DNA from: Acanthosepion lycidas
Lineage: Eukaryota > Mollusca > Cephalopoda > Sepiida > Sepiidae
Direction: 5' to 3'
Length of the DNA stretch: 64,000 nt
Assembly (NCBI GenBank): GCA_963932145.1
Contig: OZ010590.1
Location: 54,470,928-54,534,927, forward strand
Positions 31,076 to 41,844 of this stretch are shown here, in pieces (within the stretch, counting starts at the first letter, position 1; every line of letters starts with the position of its first letter). Both the position numbers and the translations under genes were made by a program. The notes under the pieces are model-generated. The model did no database searches. It saw only the letters and a list, made by a program, of their open reading frames with translations, and was not told the DNA's origin.

Positions 31076-31586
31076 TACTTGTATCTACAGGATAAACCAA
31101 AAAAAATCAGGAATTTTGGTGGGGTTTATTTAATTGTTGGAATTTTTGTTAATTCAGACAAATGCAAAGAACAGAAATTTAATAACTTAAAACAGAACAA
31201 GCACATAGATGTTAGAACTTTGGCAAAATTTATTAGCATTTTTTTCAGTCCCCAAGTTGGCTGTTTTTATTAACGAGAACAATCACTTCATGTTGAAAAT
31301 TTGATAACTGCAGCATCCTGGAACAAGAAATTGTTAAAAAAAATGATATGCTACTTAATTTTTTTAGTTTATTCATACCGTAAAATATATAGTTTTTTTA
31401 TTTTAGTTAATTTTTTTCGCCATATAATAAAATATGGAGACAAATTGAGAAATCCTACCAGAAACTGGCACGAACCATCTGACATTCCTACACCGATGCA
31501 GAGACCTACAACTCATCCCTTCAGGCTTGGCACCAAGACTTCTCATCAATTCAAGGAGAGCTCGTCGGGTCGCAGAGAAAGCGTGA

Positions 31587-32855
31587 CACGCCTTCGTCCG
31601 AGAGAGAATCCAGTACAATCGTTGGATAAAACATCGACTACAAGCACATATCGCCCAAACGCTCGAGGATTTCTTCAACAGAATTACTAATGAAGAAGAC
31701 CAGAGAAGGATCCAAAATAACCTGGATAAATCCTTCAGACATGAATTTGATGTAGTCAAGGCTCGCCAAGTGCAAAAATTAAATAGATTGAAAGATCAGA
31801 AGGTGACGCACAATGTCCATCACCCACCCGTGAAAGCAGTAGTCAACACCAGCCAATATCAGCTGAGTGCCTCTGAGGAGTCAGTATTGAATAAGGGTCT
31901 CAACTTCGCCACAACCATCAGGCGGGTGCCATACTTGGACATCATTGCCGGAGTCGAGGAGGTGGCCTTGAACTTCCCTCAGGCTCAGGCGGATGAACTA
32001 AGATGGAAAGTAAGACAGACCTTGGAGAGAGCCAAGCTGCCCAGGTCTAACATAACAAAACTGGAGAGGCTGGCGATTGGATCCCTAGAGAGGAACGAAA
32101 ATATCATCATACTACCGGCTGACAAAGGTAATGCGACTGTAGTGATGAACAAATCGGATTATACAAGAAAACTGGAGGACCTCATTAGCAATGGTAGCTA
32201 CAGCAAAGTGAAAAAAAATCCTACTATGAAAACGGAACGCAAACTGTCACAGATCCTAATCAAGAACAAGGATCACTTCGCACCCAAGACGTATAAGCAG
32301 TTATCACAGCTACCTCACATATACGGTCTCCCTAATATTCACAAAGACGGTATTCCGCTCAGGTCGATTGTTAGTTGCCAAGGCTCTGTGTGCCACCCTC
32401 TGAGTCGCTTCCTTGTAGATATAATTGACCCATTGATAGGAAAGTATCCTTCATATGTCCGAAACTCCGCTCACTTCGTGGAAATAATCAAAGATGCTCC
32501 CATCCTATCCAACCAGATGGTGAGCTTGGACATGGTGAGTTTGTTCACCAAGATACCCATGGAGGAGGCACTCTCAGTAGTCAGAGACAGATTGACCTCT
32601 GACTCTTCCCTAGAAGAACAGACCAGTATTCCAATAGATAATCTGATGGAGATGTTGACTTTCTGTACACAAACAACACACTTCGGAATGGGATCACACA
32701 TATATCGACAGGATGAGGGCTTAGCAATGGGGTCGCCATTATCACCAGCAATGGCGAATATATACATGGAATACTTTGAGGAAATGGCATTAGAATCTAT
32801 ATCTCTAAAGCCAACTATATGGTTAAGGTACGTAGATGACACCTTCATACTCTAG
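31587..32855 (+). pseudogene. PLE N-terminal and reverse transcriptase region
   Basis: An open frame of ~422 codons between an in-frame TGA (31584) and a TAG (32853). It carries the PLE signature ILPADKGNATVVMNKSDY (~residue 180), then LPHIYGLPNIHKDGIPLRSI, VSLDMVSLFTKIP (first catalytic Asp region), DEGLAMGSPLSPAMANIYME and the catalytic RYVDDTFIL at the very end. All RT motifs look intact. The Penelope RT is related to telomerase RT. Homologous residues continue after the TAG (NTLPFLDVLISR, SVYRKPT), so the stop truncates the thumb and the endonuclease. Copies of the family elsewhere in the window are only terminal pieces. Confidence 0.92.
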
Positions 32856-33400
32856 CCACACCAGGAAGATGTCCAGGTTCTACTGGACCATGTGAACCCA
32901 ATAAGACCTTCGATAGAGTTCACAATGGAGAAAGAGAGTAACAACACACTCCCATTCCTGGATGTACTAATATCTCGAACAGAGCATGGGTTCAAGACAT
33001 CCGTATACCGTAAACCAACATTCGCCGGATAGTACCTCCCACCATCCATACAACGTAAAGAAAGGGATCGTCCGTTGCTTACAACATCGAGCAAAAGTCG
33101 TAAGTGGCGACCCAGAGACGTTAGATAAAGAATTGGTCAGTATAAGTAGTACCCTACAATATAACAACTACAATGTACATGGCAGCAGCCCCCAAAAACT
33201 GGGATAGGCAGGTACAAGAGGAGGAGGAGGACAAAAACACTCAGAAAACAGTCTGTCTGCCTTATGTGAAGGGGTTATCAGAGAAAATACAAAGGATCTG
33301 CGGTCCATATAACATCAGAACAACCTTCAAAAGCTTGACAACACTTCGCAGATATCTCTCTCGAGTGAGACACCCCATAGAGGATAACATGACTAGACTG
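32856..33400 (+). pseudogene. PLE region between RT and endonuclease, frameshifted
   Basis: Three frames carry consecutive pieces: NTLPFLDVLISRTEHGFK (frame of the RT, to ~33028), SHHPYNVKKGIVRCLQHRAK (next frame, ~33035-33170) and VCLPYVKGLSEKIQRICGPY (third frame, ~33250-33310). This order is standard for PLE proteins. Confidence 0.88.
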
Positions 33401-33749
33401 TGTGTACGCTATCCCGTGCAGCTGCGGAAAGGAATATAAAGGAGAGACAGGCCGCCCCCTCAAGGTAAGGCTTCAAGAACACCAGAAAGCTGTAACGCGA
33501 GGGGAAGTAGAAAAATCAGGCGTGGCTGACCACATTTGGAGAGAGAAGGAAGATCACCGTCCCCTGTGGGATCATGTTGAGATCATAGACAGGGAACACC
33601 ATTGGAAAATTCGTAAACTTAAGGAATCAGCACATATGCTAGGCCACAAAAATCTCCTGAGCCGGCCAAGCATAGAAATAAATACAATATGGGAACCAGT
33701 AATAAGGAGTACCAGAGAAAAAGCAATGATAACAAAAGTTGCAATATGA
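33390..33749 (+). pseudogene. PLE GIY-YIG endonuclease domain
   Basis: The frame from 33402 reads VYAIPCSCGKEYKGETGRPL (with the preceding codons), the GIY-YIG core with a CSCGK insert typical of PLEs. Then come RLQEHQKAV, a conserved H in VADHIW, and SIEINTIWEPVI at the end, closing at 33749. The domain would nick the target site. A frameshift separates it from the RT, so it is not expressed as one protein. Confidence 0.88.
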
Positions 33750-33873
33750 GCTCTGGTAAAAACATGGAATGATAACAGCATTAATTGCAATATGAGCACT
33801 GATAAAAATGTTTGCTGAAGACATTAGGTTTATAATACCCAGAAATTCATACCCAGATGTTCTCAAGGACACA

Positions 33874-33945
33874 TGGCACAGTGGATAAAGGCGTTGGTTA
33901 GATCTAGTAACGGGACCCAAAGAGTGTGAGTTCAATACCCGGTTA
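33874..33945 (+). other. tRNA-like segment in the PLE 3' region
   Basis: CACAGTGGATAAAGGCGTTGG resembles an A box, and GTGTGAGTTCAATACCCGG a B box, about 45 bp apart. The PLE end at 51750 keeps only the second half. It is either a tRNA-derived SINE head captured by the PLE or chance similarity. Confidence 0.4.
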
Positions 33946-34079
33946 AGGCAGTGGAGAACTTTCAGAGGGAAATTGACAGGAGATAACTGATAACTGACAT
34001 CCATCAAACATGGCACGTAGAACTAGAACAGTCTACCCCAGTGATCGAAATAAAGGGTTCAGTTTAAAATTCCAACAAC

Positions 34080-34112
34080 CTGAAGAAGGCCGGAGCGTAC
34101 AACGGCCGAAAC
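34080..34112 (+). ncRNA. Hammerhead-like motif, PLE 3' end
   Basis: CTGAAGA, then a stem closed by GGCCG (34088-) and CGGCC (34103-34107), then GAAAC. This matches the CUGANGA-stem II-GAAA core of hammerhead ribozymes, which are known in PLEs. Flanking ACAAC and GUUGU could pair as another stem. Stem III and the cleavage site were not established. Confidence 0.6.
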
Positions 34113-34169
34113 GTTGTGATAAATATGGCTACAAAGATGAGGACAATAGTCCGAATAATGTAAATACTA

Positions 34170-35255
34170 TCATATAGTAAATCTAAAATTTCCTGTTTTT
34201 TTCTGTATGGTACCCTGTAGTTAATTAAGTCTTTTCATATCACTTGTCGCTTCTATTCATTCTGAGTATGTAACGTTTCCAGAACGAGAAATTAAATAGA
34301 TAGTATTAAGTGATACGAGGTCATCTTCTAACGTGGATAATAGAAGGATAACATTTCATCTCCACAAATTGAATAAAGTGTTCAGTTCAAAATTTCCAGA
34401 AGGTGACGACGACAGACACGTGAAGAATGCTGTAGGACACATTGTTCGAAACATTAGGAACCAACATGTGGACACGAATTCGAACAAAGCAGGGTATAAT
34501 AATATTAAAGTTAATTGTAATATTAAGTTTGTTTATTATAAGGAAACATTTGGCATTCATTGACCGAACAGCCAGTGCCACAATCAATTGAAATTTATAA
34601 AATCTTTTTAAGGAAAATAGGTTATCGCTCTTTCCAGTATTGATGGTGTTGGGGGGGGGGGGTCCTTCCTAACTTTTTATTTGGATTCTTGTGGAACGTC
34701 AACATCTTGATTATGTCATTATTTTCTCTTCGAGTTACATGTAATAGCCATTTCGTAAGTCCTCTGTGATGCTGTTTCTGATATTTGATAGAAATCTTTT
34801 TTTGTGATTCTTTAGTACCTGTACTCAAAATTCGAAGAAGGATGGTTCTTGCTGAAACCAACGAGTTTCAGTCGCTTTAACCACCTTTAAGCATTGATTT
34901 GCGAAATCGGTTATATACAGCTGAAGGTTTAGGCATTTCTGAGCGGATTTTGGGCTATGCATGTTACCCTTCTTCTTCCGGTTTTTCCGAATGGAGTGCC
35001 CCGCCTCACATAAAAATCGGCTTTGGGCCACATTCGGCCTTGTGGGGAGGTGGGTAAATACCAGCATCTTTATGAAGGCTCGATTGGACCGGGGCTATTT
35101 CAGAACATAATTCGAGTTTTTTAGGTTAACAACAATGGCATAAAAAGACAAATGTCGACGATGACAAAAGGGGGGTCATTTTCTCTTTCTAGATTAAGAA
35201 TATGAAAAGAATCACAGAGAAAAATAGACAACTTTTAAGATGGTAAAATAGAAGT
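34170..35255. other. No clearly recognised feature
   Basis: Mixed sequence. Near 34990-35045 the minus strand has GGCCGAATGTGGCCCAAAGC and GATTTTTATGTGAGGC, as in the repeat at 58.79 kb. The minus-strand frames at 34622-35067 are unrecognised. Confidence 0.35.
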
Positions 35256-35261
35256 GATCAA

Positions 35262-35300
35262 TATTTCGGCCAACATGGACCTTCATCCCGCGAAAAAACG
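35262..35300 (-). ncRNA. Hammerhead-like remnant
   Basis: The minus-strand reading GGGATGAAGGTCCATGTTGGCC then GAAATATTG keeps the stem and GAAA, but the first two bases of CUGAUGA are changed. Confidence 0.4.
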
Positions 35301-35464
35301 AAGTTTGAAAAAGACGGTTTTTCCATTGACACCGCTATTATTTTAACTACCTTCTATCATCGGCCATGTTTTGTTTTTTTTAAAGCAGTAATTAGAATTG
35401 TAATAAAACCTCAACATATGATGAAAGTGAATTTATACATATTTTTTGTTCACGGGAATTTACA

Positions 35465-35940
35465 ACAAAAATATTAAACATTATAATATTTATTTATTAG
35501 ATTGTTTATTTACAAGAATGATTTTATATTTGCATTTTAAAAACTATAAAATTAAAACTAATGCAATGTAATGGTTATTATTTAAAAAATTATGAAGAAA
35601 TAAATATGAAAGCAATTTTTATTCATAAACATTCACTAAATTATTGAAATATGTGAGCCATCTATAAAGAAATCCTTATTAGCTATTTTACAAAGTTTCA
35701 ATCAATTATTCCAATAAACAATCTAGTTAATAAATAGTTTATTATTTTTGTTGTCTATTCTCAAGAACAAAGAAAATGTATATATTCACTAATATGATGT
35801 TTTATTATACTTTTAATCATCGCTTTTTAAACAACAAACAGTGGCGAGAGGTGACGGTAGTTAAAACAATAACGGTGTCAAGGGAAAATCCGACCTTTTG
35901 ACACTCCGTTTTATTTGCGGGCACGAACCTCCAAGTTCAC
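35465..35940. repeat. AT-rich dispersed repeat, copy 2, with internal inverted arms
   Basis: ATTTATTAGATTGTTTATTT at ~35490 is answered in reverse by AATAAACAATCTAGTTAATA at ~35713. The right half matches 290-490 directly, and the left half matches 150-320 in reverse. It lies next to a PLE terminus, as copy 1 does. Confidence 0.6.
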
Positions 35941-35964
35941 CAATGTTTCTTTCCGAGAAAAATG

Positions 35965-36178
35965 ATGGAGAAGTCGGATGAAAAAAATGTATTTTATTCA
36001 TATTATTTACATTCAGACTATTGTCTTAATCTTTGTTGTTGTTATCACAACGTTTCGGTTGTTTTAACTTTCGGCCTTCTTCACCTGCTTGTCGATCCGT
36101 ATAAGCTTCAGGGAATTTTTAATTCAACCTTTATTCAATCAACGAAGAGAGATTGCTCCCATTCCGCTCTCTAGTAAT
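35965..36178 (-). repeat. PLE terminal region
   Basis: Minus-strand order: GGAATGGGAGCAATCTCTC, TTGATTGAATAAAGGTTG, AAAAATTCCCTGAAG, GGTGAAGAAGGCC, then CCGAAACGTTGTGATAACAA and CAATAGTCTGAATG. It shares both halves with the PLE ends at 30.9 and 34.1 kb. The hammerhead-like box is GUGAAGA, with its first base changed. Confidence 0.65.
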
Positions 36179-36179
36179 A

Positions 36180-36600
36180 TTTCATCGTGTTCTTCTTTCG
36201 TACTGCCCAGTTATTTCTCCTATGAGACAATAACCTTTGGGACTGGTTCGTGAATTTGGTGACATAGTGACTGTGCGTTCAATCTCTGGGCCAAGGATTT
36301 CATACATAGACTCAAGAGAAGCAGGGCAGCCAATTGAAAGCTTCCGCATGATAATAAGATGAGATGTCTCTAGACATGGATAACGGAATACGAACAATAT
36401 ACCCAAGTATATTAAATAAACGGTTGAGCTCGAAAGATTCTGAAGGTTATCCACAAACACCCGAATAAGGCTTGTGATAATAACAACAACGATAAGGACA
36501 ATGAACTGACTATAAATAATGATAACCGATCATCTCAGAAATTCAAACAGAAAACGTGAGAAAAAAAGAAGAAAAAGCAATAACGAAAAAGCTATGTGAC
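36180..36600. other. No recognised feature
   Basis: A 92-codon minus-strand frame (36460-36182) has no motif I recognise and no repeat partner here. Confidence 0.35.
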
Positions 36601-36602
36601 GA

Positions 36603-36800
36603 AGAAGGCATAGTGGAGTAATGGATAGCGGCCCGTATTGAGGAATAAGAGAACCGAGTTCGAATTTCATTCAAATCCATTATATTCATTTAGGTGCTAA
36701 TACCATTGGGAAATCTATTTAGGTGATAATACCATTGGGAATCCTCTTTTTCTCCCCCACAGCTATGGGTAAATAGCAGGACAGACTGGGCCCTATAGCC
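36603..36800 (+). repeat. tRNA-derived SINE, family 2
   Basis: GGCATAGTGGAGTAATGGATAGCGG (A-box region), ACCGAGTTCGAATTTC (B-box region), ATTATATTCATTTAGGTGCT, CCCACAGCTATGGGTAAATAG and GGACAGACTGGGCCCTATAGCC. It contains a short duplication (TTTAGGTGATAATACCATTGGGAA). This is the clearest head of the family in the window. Confidence 0.8.
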
Positions 36801-37780
36801 AAAAACAGAAAAAAAACAAACAAAAAAAAAAAACGAAAATAAGTGGAAACATTGAAAGACGTCAAAGAATGAAAATGAAGTGTTTTCCTCGATGATAATG
36901 AGGCCGATAATAAAGAATATTGAAAAGAAACGGAAACATTGAAAGACGTAAAAGAATGAAAATGAAGTGTTTTTCTTGTAAAGCTCCAGAATGCAGTAAA
37001 GAAGAAAGAACAAACTCACCCTTCCCACTAAAAGAAGAAACTAGAAACATTAAACAAAGATAGACAGTAAAAACTTGCCAAGTATTAAATAGGGCAATAT
37101 ATTTCCAATCAAGGATCAAATTTTATATATCGCTCAGATATAAATAATTTTACACATGAATGGGACTGGAAATTGCTTTCAGCGAATATTTAATAAAGTT
37201 CAATAGGTCCGAGTCAGTACAGATAATTACTTAAATTTCTGTCGCCCGTTAAAATGCTTGGACTGAATCGGACTTCTAAATTAGCCAAACGTCGGCTAAC
37301 AGCTGATGTCCTTACATTAATTGAGAATACACCATAGCGCAAAACCAGAGTTTGGATGCTTGATCGTGCATACGTTTTCTTTTTGTTCAGCATTGTTCAA
37401 CTGCAGATACCTGGATTATTCCTAAGCATGTCTAAACCTGGTCCAAGGCATTTCTTGTGTATATCACTGAAGAAGACACATATGACGTGAATGAAAATGT
37501 TTTCTTAACCAGCGGCCACCGGATGATAACTTAATATTTTCCAAAGGAGTGGCTCAGATATTTACTCAATTTAGCTTAGCATTGCATGAGACTAAATTGC
37601 TTCACTGAGTGCCCTATACTTTGGGCCTTATGCCATATATAAGCTACGCCTAGAAAAGTACCATCAGACTAAATTGATATCAATCCTGTTTTACCGCAGA
37701 AATATATTTTAGATTCTAATTATAGTTCTTTTTTTGCGAGAGAATATAGCATCTTTTTTAATAGAATAACAACAATTTAC
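36801..37780. other. No recognised feature
   Basis: Includes a short direct duplication (GTGGAAACATTGAAAGACGTCAAAGAATG at ~36844 and a close copy at ~36931). Near 37610-37665 the words GGGCCTTATGCCATATATAAGC belong to a SINE tail also seen at 23.03 and 56.86 kb. Confidence 0.4.
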
Positions 37781-37784
37781 CCCA

Positions 37785-37930
37785 GATATACGTCTTACTA
37801 TTTAATCCATAGCTGGGGAGAAGTGATGGATCCATACTTTTCCCAAGAGTGAACCCGACCGGAATTTGAACTCAGATCTCCAATTTCTCATTCCGAGCCG
37901 CTATACATAACACCACCCACACATCTACAG
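37785..37930 (-). repeat. tRNA-derived SINE, family 2
   Basis: Minus-strand order: tRNA-like head GTATAGCGGCTCGGAATGAG, GAGTTCAAATTCCGGTCGG, then CATCACTTCTCCCCAGCTATGG. Confidence 0.7.
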
Positions 37931-39320
37931 GAGGCAGAAACCAAATGGAACTCAGGAAAAACGTGTCTCTCTCAGTACTTGCTTTTTTTTTCTCGAAAGG
38001 CCGTGTCAGTCGCTATATAATAATGCCAGGGGCAATATGGTGGGTAACTTTTGCCTAATATACATATAAATCTACGTGGTTCTATGCATTAAAAAACATA
38101 AAAGACGTGTAAATAACACTTAGAAGTGTACTAAGGCGTGCAACCCTTTATACTGACCTTCCGCTTATCCTGGTTTGACCAAGACGATCTCGGTTTGACT
38201 GATCTGCCACAATCATCTATTTTTGTCATCATTGAAGCTTGAGGCATTTTTAATATTTTTTTACTCAATGCAAAGCTCAAGTTCCGCTCAAGTTCCCCTC
38301 AAGTCAAAATCCTAATGAAGAATGGAGTATGTGATGTGAATAGGAGATAAAATGGTAGGAAATGAAGATTATGACGATTTCTGATTATGATGATTGGTTC
38401 TTGACTATGACGTTTGACCAAAGCTAAATTGTTCAGATAAGATTATTTATTTCGTAAAAAATATGAAATTGTAGCACAAGGGCGAAGAGGAGATGGAGAG
38501 AGGCTGGTCTTCATTAGCTATTCTAGTCCTAGTTAATCATGAATCACAACCCATTCATTCATTACAATTTGTCCATTCACCACAAGAACTCATCCATCAC
38601 CACTCAATCCTGCATATACGATAATACCGCATATTCGCAGGGGACCTACAGAAAATCCGATGATGTAAATATTTCATTTCAATGTCCGTAAATCCGTTTA
38701 TATGAAAATTTCATGATTTATTAAATTGTTCAGCTAAATATATAAGCAAAAATTTTTGATTGATTCGTTTTCTACAGTTTATCAACAATGAATGTTATAA
38801 AATTTTAATTTTTAATTCCTGTCAGCATCAGACGCAAAAATGGTCCGAAAATCATCGTTTTCACATACACTGCATTATCTTTCATCGTTAATATTTCAAA
38901 ATTCCCATAAGCGAAATTTTAACATGTGTGAGAGTGAGCTAAAGGCGATTCAATTAAAATTCTTGCCCGGATAATCTCCACCAGCAATATTTCGTTGCGA
39001 ATTGTATCACGAAATACGCTTGACAAAGACGAAATAATAATAAAAAAAAAAAAACTATCAGTATTCCAACGAAACTTGTGAAGTAATATTAAAACTGTCG
39101 GTTGTTTTTCTTATTTAATGTAAGATAAGGACTAAACTTTAACCTTTGCTGATAAGATTCTCCTCTGAGTTGTAAACAACTCTAACAAAAAACATTTTTG
39201 CTTTAAACGAGCAACACCCAGAAAAAAGAAGAAAGAACAGGTGTGCATTCTTTCAAGAGCTCAGGATGAACTCTTATGGTTCTTTGCAGTAATCGTATAG
39301 TTGACCTCCGCACCCCAGAC
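37931..39320. other. No recognised feature
   Basis: About 1.4 kb without recognised coding. At 38745-38785 a short minus-strand piece matches the SINE tail (GTAGAAAACGAATCAATCAA). Confidence 0.35.
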
Positions 39321-39334
39321 AGCGGCATAGTTGA

Positions 39335-39625
39335 CAATTGTCAATTCGTAAGCAAGTAAATCTGTCCACCTAGAATTTAAAATATCAATATCTGCGAGGG
39401 TTTTATGTTACTTTTATCCAAGCGAGGAAAATATGTAACCATGTAAAAGAAAGACGCACAAAATACTCTGATATCTGATATTACAAACCAAGTGTTAACA
39501 ATGTCTAGAGACTGTCACACACAAGTCAAGCAAGTTTCCCTAACCAGGATTAATTAGAGCAAAGAAAGTCCCTTAAATTCCGATCTGAATGAATCTCAAT
39601 GCAAATGTGCTTTAAGAGAAGCTTT
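39335..39625 (+). repeat. Unclassified dispersed repeat, copy 1
   Basis: Reverse complement of 44385-44700. Shared words: CCACCTAGAATTTAAAATATCAATAT, GTTACTTTTATCCAAGCGA, GTGTTAACAA, AAGTCAAGCAAGTTTCCC and TTAATTAGAGCAAAGAAAG. No coding. Confidence 0.75.
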
Positions 39626-39895
39626 TTATTTCTAATGTAGTACCTTATTTTATCTTTATCAGATAAATGTACAAGCAATTTCTTTCATCTCATTATAACT
39701 TAGTGCGCTTGTTAAGTCTATGCTAAACATTCATAGATATCTCTTTGGCGTAAGTTTAAACTGACGCCAAATTTTTCTTTTGTTCATACATGTATAAAAT
39801 ATAATTATAAATTATAATCTATGGAAAGTGAAAATATATTGGAAAATTTCATTTGAAGCAGGGTGTTCTACTCATACAGTACCGTCACCTGAGAG

Positions 39896-40235
39896 GATCT
39901 TAACTTCTTCAAGTCTAGGGTCAACCGTTAGCTATCGTACATATCCTGATAATACGTACTTTTTACCTTCCCACTAACAAACAAAAACTAAACATTCTCT
40001 ACCTAATATTTCAAGAAATACGACTCAGAATAAAGCCTTCCAAAACAAACTCCTCAGAGGATTCTTTCTTGATCACTACTTATCTTAACTTCTTCAAGTA
40101 TACGGTCAACTTTTATCTATCCTACATACATTCATAAAACGTAATTTTCCACCCCTCCGGACAGACAAAAAATCAACATACTTTTCCTAGTATTCCAAGA
40201 AACAAAACTCAAAATAAACCCTTCTAATACTATGA
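39896..40235. repeat. Two-copy tandem repeat, ~187-bp unit
   Basis: TTAACTTCTTCAAGT begins at 39899 and again at 40086. The following words (GGTCAAC, ACATACATTC/ATCCTGATAA, TATTTCAAGAAA/TATTCCAAGAAA, CAAAATAAA) are parallel with many differences. Confidence 0.7.
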
Positions 40236-40374
40236 TCAGGAACTGAAAATGAAAACAGGGATAACACTTACTCTGAATCTGGCATAAAAATTTAGGGTGT
40301 GAAATTAGTAAATACCAAACATTCAAATAGATCGCTGTATAGATCAGAGGATGTTGATTTTTGTTTAAATCCCT

Positions 40375-40790
40375 TCTATTCTATGATAAATTTGTTACAA
40401 CTAATCCATACACCAACGCAAAGTTTAATTATTTTACAGATCAAACTACCTGCAGTGCAGCTTATATTCAATTTTTATATCTCCTATACTAAATTTGTTA
40501 TAATTGATGCATACATCAAGGCAGAGTTTCATCATTTTGCAGTTCAAACTACCTCTAGTGCAGCCTATTCTAAGTTCAATTTCCTTATACTTTTCCTTGA
40601 TGTATGGATCAATTATAACAAATTTAGTATAGGAGATAAGGAAATTGAACTTAGAATAGGCTGCACTAGAGGTAGTTTGAACTGTAAAATGATGAAACTT
40701 TGCCTTGATGTATGCATCAATTATAACAAATTTAGTATAGGAGATAACAAAATTGAACTTAGAATAGACTGCACTAGAGATAAGCTCACC
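40375..40790. repeat. Palindromic array of ~110-bp units
   Basis: On the right arm (40590-40790) the unit GATGTATG(G/C)ATCAATTATAAC ... AGTATAGGAGATAA ... TTGAACTTAGAATAG occurs twice. The left arm (40375-40585) carries the reverse complement twice. The centre is near 40588. Both strands give repetitive open frames with the same peptide, a consequence of the palindrome. No known family recognised. Confidence 0.8.
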
Positions 40791-40849
40791 CAACATCAAA
40801 AACGGCTGCAAAACCTAAACATTAACCTGAAAACGTAGTTTCTTTTTCT

Positions 40850-41265
40850 TTAGCAGCTTATGACAGATCAAGACTTTCATATGGATACCATGCATGGAGC
40901 CAAACTCATTCGGGAATATCTAAACTCTCAGATGTATACAACAGCTTTCTAAGATCAAAATTAAAATGGCTTTGAGAATGTGAAACCTGTGGATCATACT
41001 GAAGACCATCCTTCTTCTAACCTCGTGGACTGGCGCTACACAATCACAAACTGTACAAAATCCCAGACCCCACATCACTTTGGAACTTTCAACAACAACA
41101 ACAACGCCTAAAATGGATACCTAATATAACTCGAAGAGAAATTAATAACAATCAAGATGTTGACATTTCACACTACTCCGAAAAATAGATGAAGTGTTGG
41201 TGGAAACTAATGGATGCGTGGCAATGGCCGCGAGAACAGGGCATTTTTTATTATTTTTTTTTTTT
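40850..41265 (+). other. Unrecognised coding-like relic
   Basis: The plus-strand reading contains YGYHAWSQTHSGISKLSDVY, CETCGSY and LYKIPDPTSLWNFQQQQQRL, which has protein-like composition but several stops. I do not recognise it. It may belong to the palindromic repeat unit next to it. Confidence 0.3.
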
Positions 41266-41274
41266 TTTTGCTTG

Positions 41275-41545
41275 ACGTGAGCATCTCTCGATTTCAGTCA
41301 CTTTCCGACGACGGTGATGTGGCTCTTCTGTGTCGTTTCTATAAACCTTTTCATGGCAATTGTTCTAAGGATCTTCCTAGTTCGCTGTAAGGTTGACCCT
41401 CTGTGTTTTTTCTATAAATAATTACACGGCAACTTTTCGGATGAGCTCTTCACCATGGTACATAGACTTTATGAATTTAAACGCAGTACTAGATTGGCGA
41501 TAAGGTCTCACCAATTTGATCTGCAGTTGATCTGGTTAGATGTAA
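41275..41545 (+). pseudogene. Jockey/CR1-like LINE C-terminal fragments
   Basis: The plus strand reads DDGDVALLCRFYKPFHGNCS, then a partial duplicate with GNFSDELFTMVHRLYEFKRS and TRLAIRSHQ. These match LFYKYFHGNCSDEL...RLHEFKRPTRLASRSH of the LINE at 2.1 kb. The segment is partly repeated and full of stops. Confidence 0.7.
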
Positions 41546-41844
41546 CCATAAGTTTTATGATTAAAATTTCTTTTTTCGCATTTCTTGCTTGTGGAACTCT
41601 CTTGTGGCTCCATGCTTTCCAGTCAAATTTAATCTTCAAAATATTAAATGCAATCTACTGTCCTTCTGATTACTCTTCTTTTTACTCTGGCTCCTTAGTA
41701 TTGTATTTGTTTTCCAATTCTTCCACAGAGTAACCCCTTCTGTCTTAGTGGCTTTACTGCTTTGCATGGGGTGAACTAGATTAAAGAAAATCATAATTGA
41801 CTTGGCAGAAGAATTCGTATAGTAGTCTGCTGTTTTTTCTGTGG

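Larger units (their letters stand above)
31440..34165 (+). mobile_element. Penelope-like element with GIY-YIG endonuclease, decayed
   Basis: Coding relics run from about 31440 to 33749 (N-terminal region, RT, GIY-YIG endonuclease), followed by a ~330-bp 3' region that ends in a hammerhead-like motif and the GATGAGGACAATAGTCCGAA terminus. Breaks: TGA at 31584, TAG at 32853, a stop near 33028 and at least two frameshifts in the 33.0-33.4 kb part. The 3' region matches 51750-52040. The 5' terminus was not clearly located. Confidence 0.88.

Noticed and set aside
31403..31759. A 118-codon minus-strand frame opposite the PLE start
   Set aside because: Shadow of the PLE coding sequence on the plus strand, which continues into the recognised RT.
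34622..35067. Minus-strand frames with KVVKATETRWFQQEPSF-type text, considered as an RTE-like LINE tail
   Set aside because: The resemblance to the RTE tail (AEMWFYRRMLRI block) is too weak and no following conserved block was found.
40299..40838. A 179-codon frame with internal peptide repeats
   Set aside because: Both strands are open because the region is a palindrome of repeated units. No independent evidence of coding.
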